This document shows, piece after piece, positions 12,450-14,898 of a stretch of DNA of 14,898 nucleotides. This DNA comes from an uncultured Elusimicrobiales bacterium (GTDB lineage: Bacteria; Elusimicrobiota; Elusimicrobia; Elusimicrobiales; Elusimicrobiaceae), in the NCBI GenBank assembly GCA_944322775.1, contig CALUQA010000024.1:1-14898 (forward strand), written 5' to 3'. A model generated the notes under the pieces. That model made no database searches, was not told the origin of the DNA, and worked only from the letters and a program-made list of their open reading frames with translations. A program made the position numbers and the translations under genes. Numbering within the stretch: position 1 is the stretch's first letter; each line of letters begins with the position of its first letter.

Positions 12450-13943
12450 ATGAAAAAAATACTTTTTATTTTATCTGCCGTCCTGTTAGGGACGGCGCCT
12501 TATGTGTGGGCGCAAATGCCGCAGCCGGTTACATCGGAGCCTGCGCAAGTTACGTCCTCTTCAGGTAATACAGCTGATACGGCCGCCCCGGCCGCCACGG
12601 AGCCGATTTCTTCGGTGGTGGCGGGCCAGACGGAAAACGCTTCCGTGCAAGAGGATGAACTTTCCCCCTTGGCTGCTCAGGCACAGGCGGAAGCGGCCGC
12701 CGCGTTAAACCAGCTGCCCGACCCCAATGAACCGCTGCCGTCTTTGGACGAAAAACTGACCATAGACGACTGCGTGCGCATTGCTTTGGCCAACAGCCCC
12801 ACCGTGGTCAGTGCGCGTTTGGCGGTTGAATCGGCCGCGGTGTCTTTAAGCAATGCCAAAAACGTGTTTTTGCCGACGGTGTCCGTTTCTGCCCAGCAGG
12901 AATATACCAACTCCAAAATTCCCCCCGCTCCCCGTGCCGACCACGGGACGGATGCACAGTCCATTGATGCGGATTTATCTATTTCCGGCATTACCGATTT
13001 AATCCGCGACATCAAAACCCAGCGCCTGGAGCTGCAGCGCGCGCAAATGAGTTTGTGCGACGTGGAAAACACCGTTATTGCAGACGTTAAAAGCGCCTAC
13101 TACGCCCTGCTTTCTGCCCAGCGCGCGGTGGCTATCCGCACGCAGTCGCGCGATTTGTATCAAGAGCAATACGACCGCACCAAAGCCTTTTTTGACGAAG
13201 GCCTGCGCCCCAAGGTGGACGTGACGACGGCGGAAGTAAACCTCAATAACGAAATTTTAAGCCTTATCCGCGCCAAAAACCTGGTCAAAACGCAAACTTC
13301 CAATTTGGCAAACGTCATGGGCGTCACACGGGAAAAACCGCTTATCTTGGACGATACCATTGAAGCAGAGCCCTTTACCCTGACTTTTGATGAAGCGCTG
13401 ACACAAGCCTATGCCAACCGCCCGGACGTGCATTCTTCCAAGGTGGCGTTGGAAATAAGCGAAATTAGATTAAACCAGGCCAAAGCCGCTTATTGGCCGA
13501 CGTTTACGCTGGGCGCGTCTTTTAGCAAAAGCGGCGACGAGTTCCGCTTGGACAATGACCAAACCCGCCTTTATGCCGGGGTGGAAATACCCATTTTCAG
13601 TGCGTTTAAAGTATACAACGGCGTCAAGCAGGCGCGCATAGATCTTTCCTCCGCCCAAAACAGTGACCGCAGCCTTTCCAATAATGTTTTTAAGGAAGTG
13701 CAAAACGCGTTTATTTCGCTTAACGAAGCGGCGGAAAGTATTCCCGTGGCGGCTTCTACCGTGGAAAAAGCCAAAGAAAACCTGGACTTGGCCCGCGGCC
13801 GCTATAATGAGGGAATTGGCGATATCATCGCTTTAAAAGACGCCGAGGTAGCCTATACCGACGCGGAACTTAGCTTGCTCACCGCCCGTTACGATTATGC
13901 CGTAGCGTTGGCCGAACTTAAAAAAGCCATGGGGACCAGATAG
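12450..13943 (+). CDS. TolC-family outer-membrane efflux channel
   Basis: TolC-type proteins form trimeric outer-membrane channels with long periplasmic helical tunnels for efflux pumps or type I secretion. The 497-residue product has a signal peptide (1-21, cleavage at VWA-Q). An unusual Ala/Thr/Glu/Pro-rich segment of about 80 residues follows (22-101). Then come the two internal repeats of the family, beginning LTIDDCVRIALANSPTV and LTFDEALTQAYANRPDV, each followed by a strand pair and long coiled-coil helices. AYYALLSAQ, RYNEGIGDIIALKDAEVA and ALAELKKAMG are typical. The start is ATG 12450 or the adjacent 12447. Two bases separate it from the adaptor gene, indicating one operon and one export machine. 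Confidence 0.92.
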   Translation: MKKILFILSAVLLGTAPYVWAQMPQPVTSEPAQVTSSSGNTADTAAPAATEPISSVVAGQTENASVQEDELSPLAAQAQAEAAAALNQLPDPNEPLPSLDEKLTIDDCVRIALANSPTVVSARLAVESAAVSLSNAKNVFLPTVSVSAQQEYTNSKIPPAPRADHGTDAQSIDADLSISGITDLIRDIKTQRLELQRAQMSLCDVENTVIADVKSAYYALLSAQRAVAIRTQSRDLYQEQYDRTKAFFDEGLRPKVDVTTAEVNLNNEILSLIRAKNLVKTQTSNLANVMGVTREKPLILDDTIEAEPFTLTFDEALTQAYANRPDVHSSKVALEISEIRLNQAKAAYWPTFTLGASFSKSGDEFRLDNDQTRLYAGVEIPIFSAFKVYNGVKQARIDLSSAQNSDRSLSNNVFKEVQNAFISLNEAAESIPVAASTVEKAKENLDLARGRYNEGIGDIIALKDAEVAYTDAELSLLTARYDYAVALAELKKAMGTR

Positions 13944-13945
13944 AT

Positions 13946-14898
13946 ATGAAAAAAACACAAAATATATTTTCCGGTTTATGGAACTGGATAAAAAAATTGT
14001 CTTTGCTTAAAAAACTTATTTTGCTGGCACTTTTGTGCGTGCTGGGCTTTGTGGCCTGGAAGATGTTTTTTAAACCGGCCGAAGCGCCGCTTTATACCAC
14101 GGTGCCCGTCAAAAAAGGCGACGTGGTGGACCTGGTGGAAGCCTCGGGCCCGATTGCCCCTGTAAACACCACCGAAGTGGGTGCCCTGGTGTCCGGCGAA
14201 GTTTTGGCTATTTATGTGGACTACAACACCCCCGTCAAGAAAGGCGATTTGATGGCCCTTATTGACCCGACGCAAATTCAGGCCAACTATGACCAGGCGG
14301 TGGCCAGCCTTTCTTCTGCCAAAGAAGAGCTGGAATCTGCCAAAATGACGTATAACTTGGCGCAGGTAAACTTAAAACGCTATCAGTCTTTGTATGACAA
14401 AGAATATGTGGCCAAAACCGATTTGGAACAGTATGAGCTGGAGTTTGTAAACGCAAAAAGCGCTTTAAACTCGGCCGAGTCCCGCGTTATTCAGGCGCAG
14501 GCCAGCTTGGACAGCGCCAAGAAAGATTTGGACAACACGCGCATCGTTTCGCCGGTGGACGGCATGGTGCTGACCAAAAAAGTGAGCGAAGGCCAGTCTC
14601 TCACGGCCGGTTATGCTACTCCGGAAATGTTCACCGTGGCGGAAGATTTGACCCAAATGCAAATTGAAGCCAAAGTCTCCGAAGCTGACGTGGTCAAAAT
14701 TAAAGAAGGTCAAACGGCCGAATTTACTTTGGACGGCTACCCCGACGAAAAATTTACCGGCACGGTTCGCCAGGTGCGCACCAACTATACGTCGTCTTCC
14801 TCTTCCAGCAGTTCGTCTTCGTCCAGCAGTTCTTCCACCACCTACACCGTGGTGATAGACGTAGACAATACCGAAGGCAAATTTATGCCCGGCATGAC
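13946..14898 (+). CDS. Periplasmic adaptor of a tripartite efflux pump, MacA/HlyD type (5' part)
   Basis: Such adaptors link an inner-membrane transporter to TolC. About 317 residues are present before the right edge. They comprise one N-terminal membrane segment (about 20-38), a first beta/lipoyl half (VGALVSGEVLAIYVDYNTPVKKGDLMALID), a long coiled-coil hairpin (about 110-195), a second lipoyl half (IVSPVDGMVLTKKVSEGQSL) and a beta-barrel domain (about 235 onward). TYTVVIDVDN matches MacA-type proteins. A run of 15 serines (residues 283-297) interrupts the barrel domain where MacA relatives have a short loop. The gene follows the TolC-type gene by two bases. A MacB-like ABC transporter would be expected downstream but is outside the window. 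Confidence 0.9.
   Translation, partial: MKKTQNIFSGLWNWIKKLSLLKKLILLALLCVLGFVAWKMFFKPAEAPLYTTVPVKKGDVVDLVEASGPIAPVNTTEVGALVSGEVLAIYVDYNTPVKKGDLMALIDPTQIQANYDQAVASLSSAKEELESAKMTYNLAQVNLKRYQSLYDKEYVAKTDLEQYELEFVNAKSALNSAESRVIQAQASLDSAKKDLDNTRIVSPVDGMVLTKKVSEGQSLTAGYATPEMFTVAEDLTQMQIEAKVSEADVVKIKEGQTAEFTLDGYPDEKFTGTVRQVRTNYTSSSSSSSSSSSSSSSTTYTVVIDVDNTEGKFMPGM
14792..14836 (+). repeat. Poly-serine tract in the adaptor gene
   Basis: Fifteen consecutive Ser codons use five of the six Ser codons (TCG, TCT, TCC, AGC, AGT), with AGCAGT occurring twice. The mixed codons argue for an old, selected tract and against a fresh slippage expansion. Confidence 0.95.

Overview
The window looks like chromosomal DNA of a Gram-negative bacterium. 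It has three genes for outer-membrane proteins: a small barrel at 1442, a FadL-type barrel at 8460-9698 and a TolC-type channel at 12450. It also has the housekeeping pair rimP-nusA. No phage structural gene, transposase, CRISPR array, tRNA or rRNA was found. My best guess for the lineage is a host-associated Elusimicrobiota bacterium. That is an impression from protein style and gene mix, not a measurement, and I hold it with low to moderate confidence.

Layout: (1) 1-1250, minus strand: rimP and the 5' part of nusA, with a readable promoter and a perfect terminator-like hairpin in the very short leader. (2) 1442-2308, plus strand: a secreted beta-barrel protein with its own promoter and terminator. 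(3) 2309-3896: about 1.6 kb without a convincing gene. Its first part (2309-2788) is full of inverted repeats and ends in a terminator-like hairpin. The rest is very AT-rich and carries palindromes of a TGCAAA...TTTGCA family. (4) 3897-4610, minus strand: an unrecognised protein with a winged-helix-like C-terminus, behind a promoter made of 10-11 bp spaced TTGACATAT repeats. (5) 5115-6167: mutY. (6) 6168-6476: a hairpin-rich intergenic region that may hold an RNA gene. (7) 6530-8370: two overlapping genes, a Cys-rich PD-(D/E)XK-type nuclease candidate and a beta-CASP metallo-beta-lactamase nuclease of the RNase J type. (8) 8460-10406, minus strand: a FadL-family porin and a membrane-anchored TPR protein. 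(9) 10510-11415: a PfkB-fold kinase with altered active-site motifs. (10) 11459-12307, minus strand: a DUF486 membrane protein and a dCMP deaminase. (11) 12450-14898: a TolC-type channel and the start of a MacA/HlyD-type adaptor, with the expected inner-membrane pump lying beyond the window.

The most unusual items are the two-nuclease pair at 6530-8370, the operator array and palindrome family around 3.1-5.1 kb, and two structured non-coding stretches (2309-2788 and 6200-6480). Others are the non-canonical PfkB active site and three genes whose best -10 box lies only 6-7 bases before an ATG without a usable Shine-Dalgarno, which suggests leaderless mRNAs. All of these are read by eye. Promoters, hairpins and family names come from pattern recognition and were not computed.
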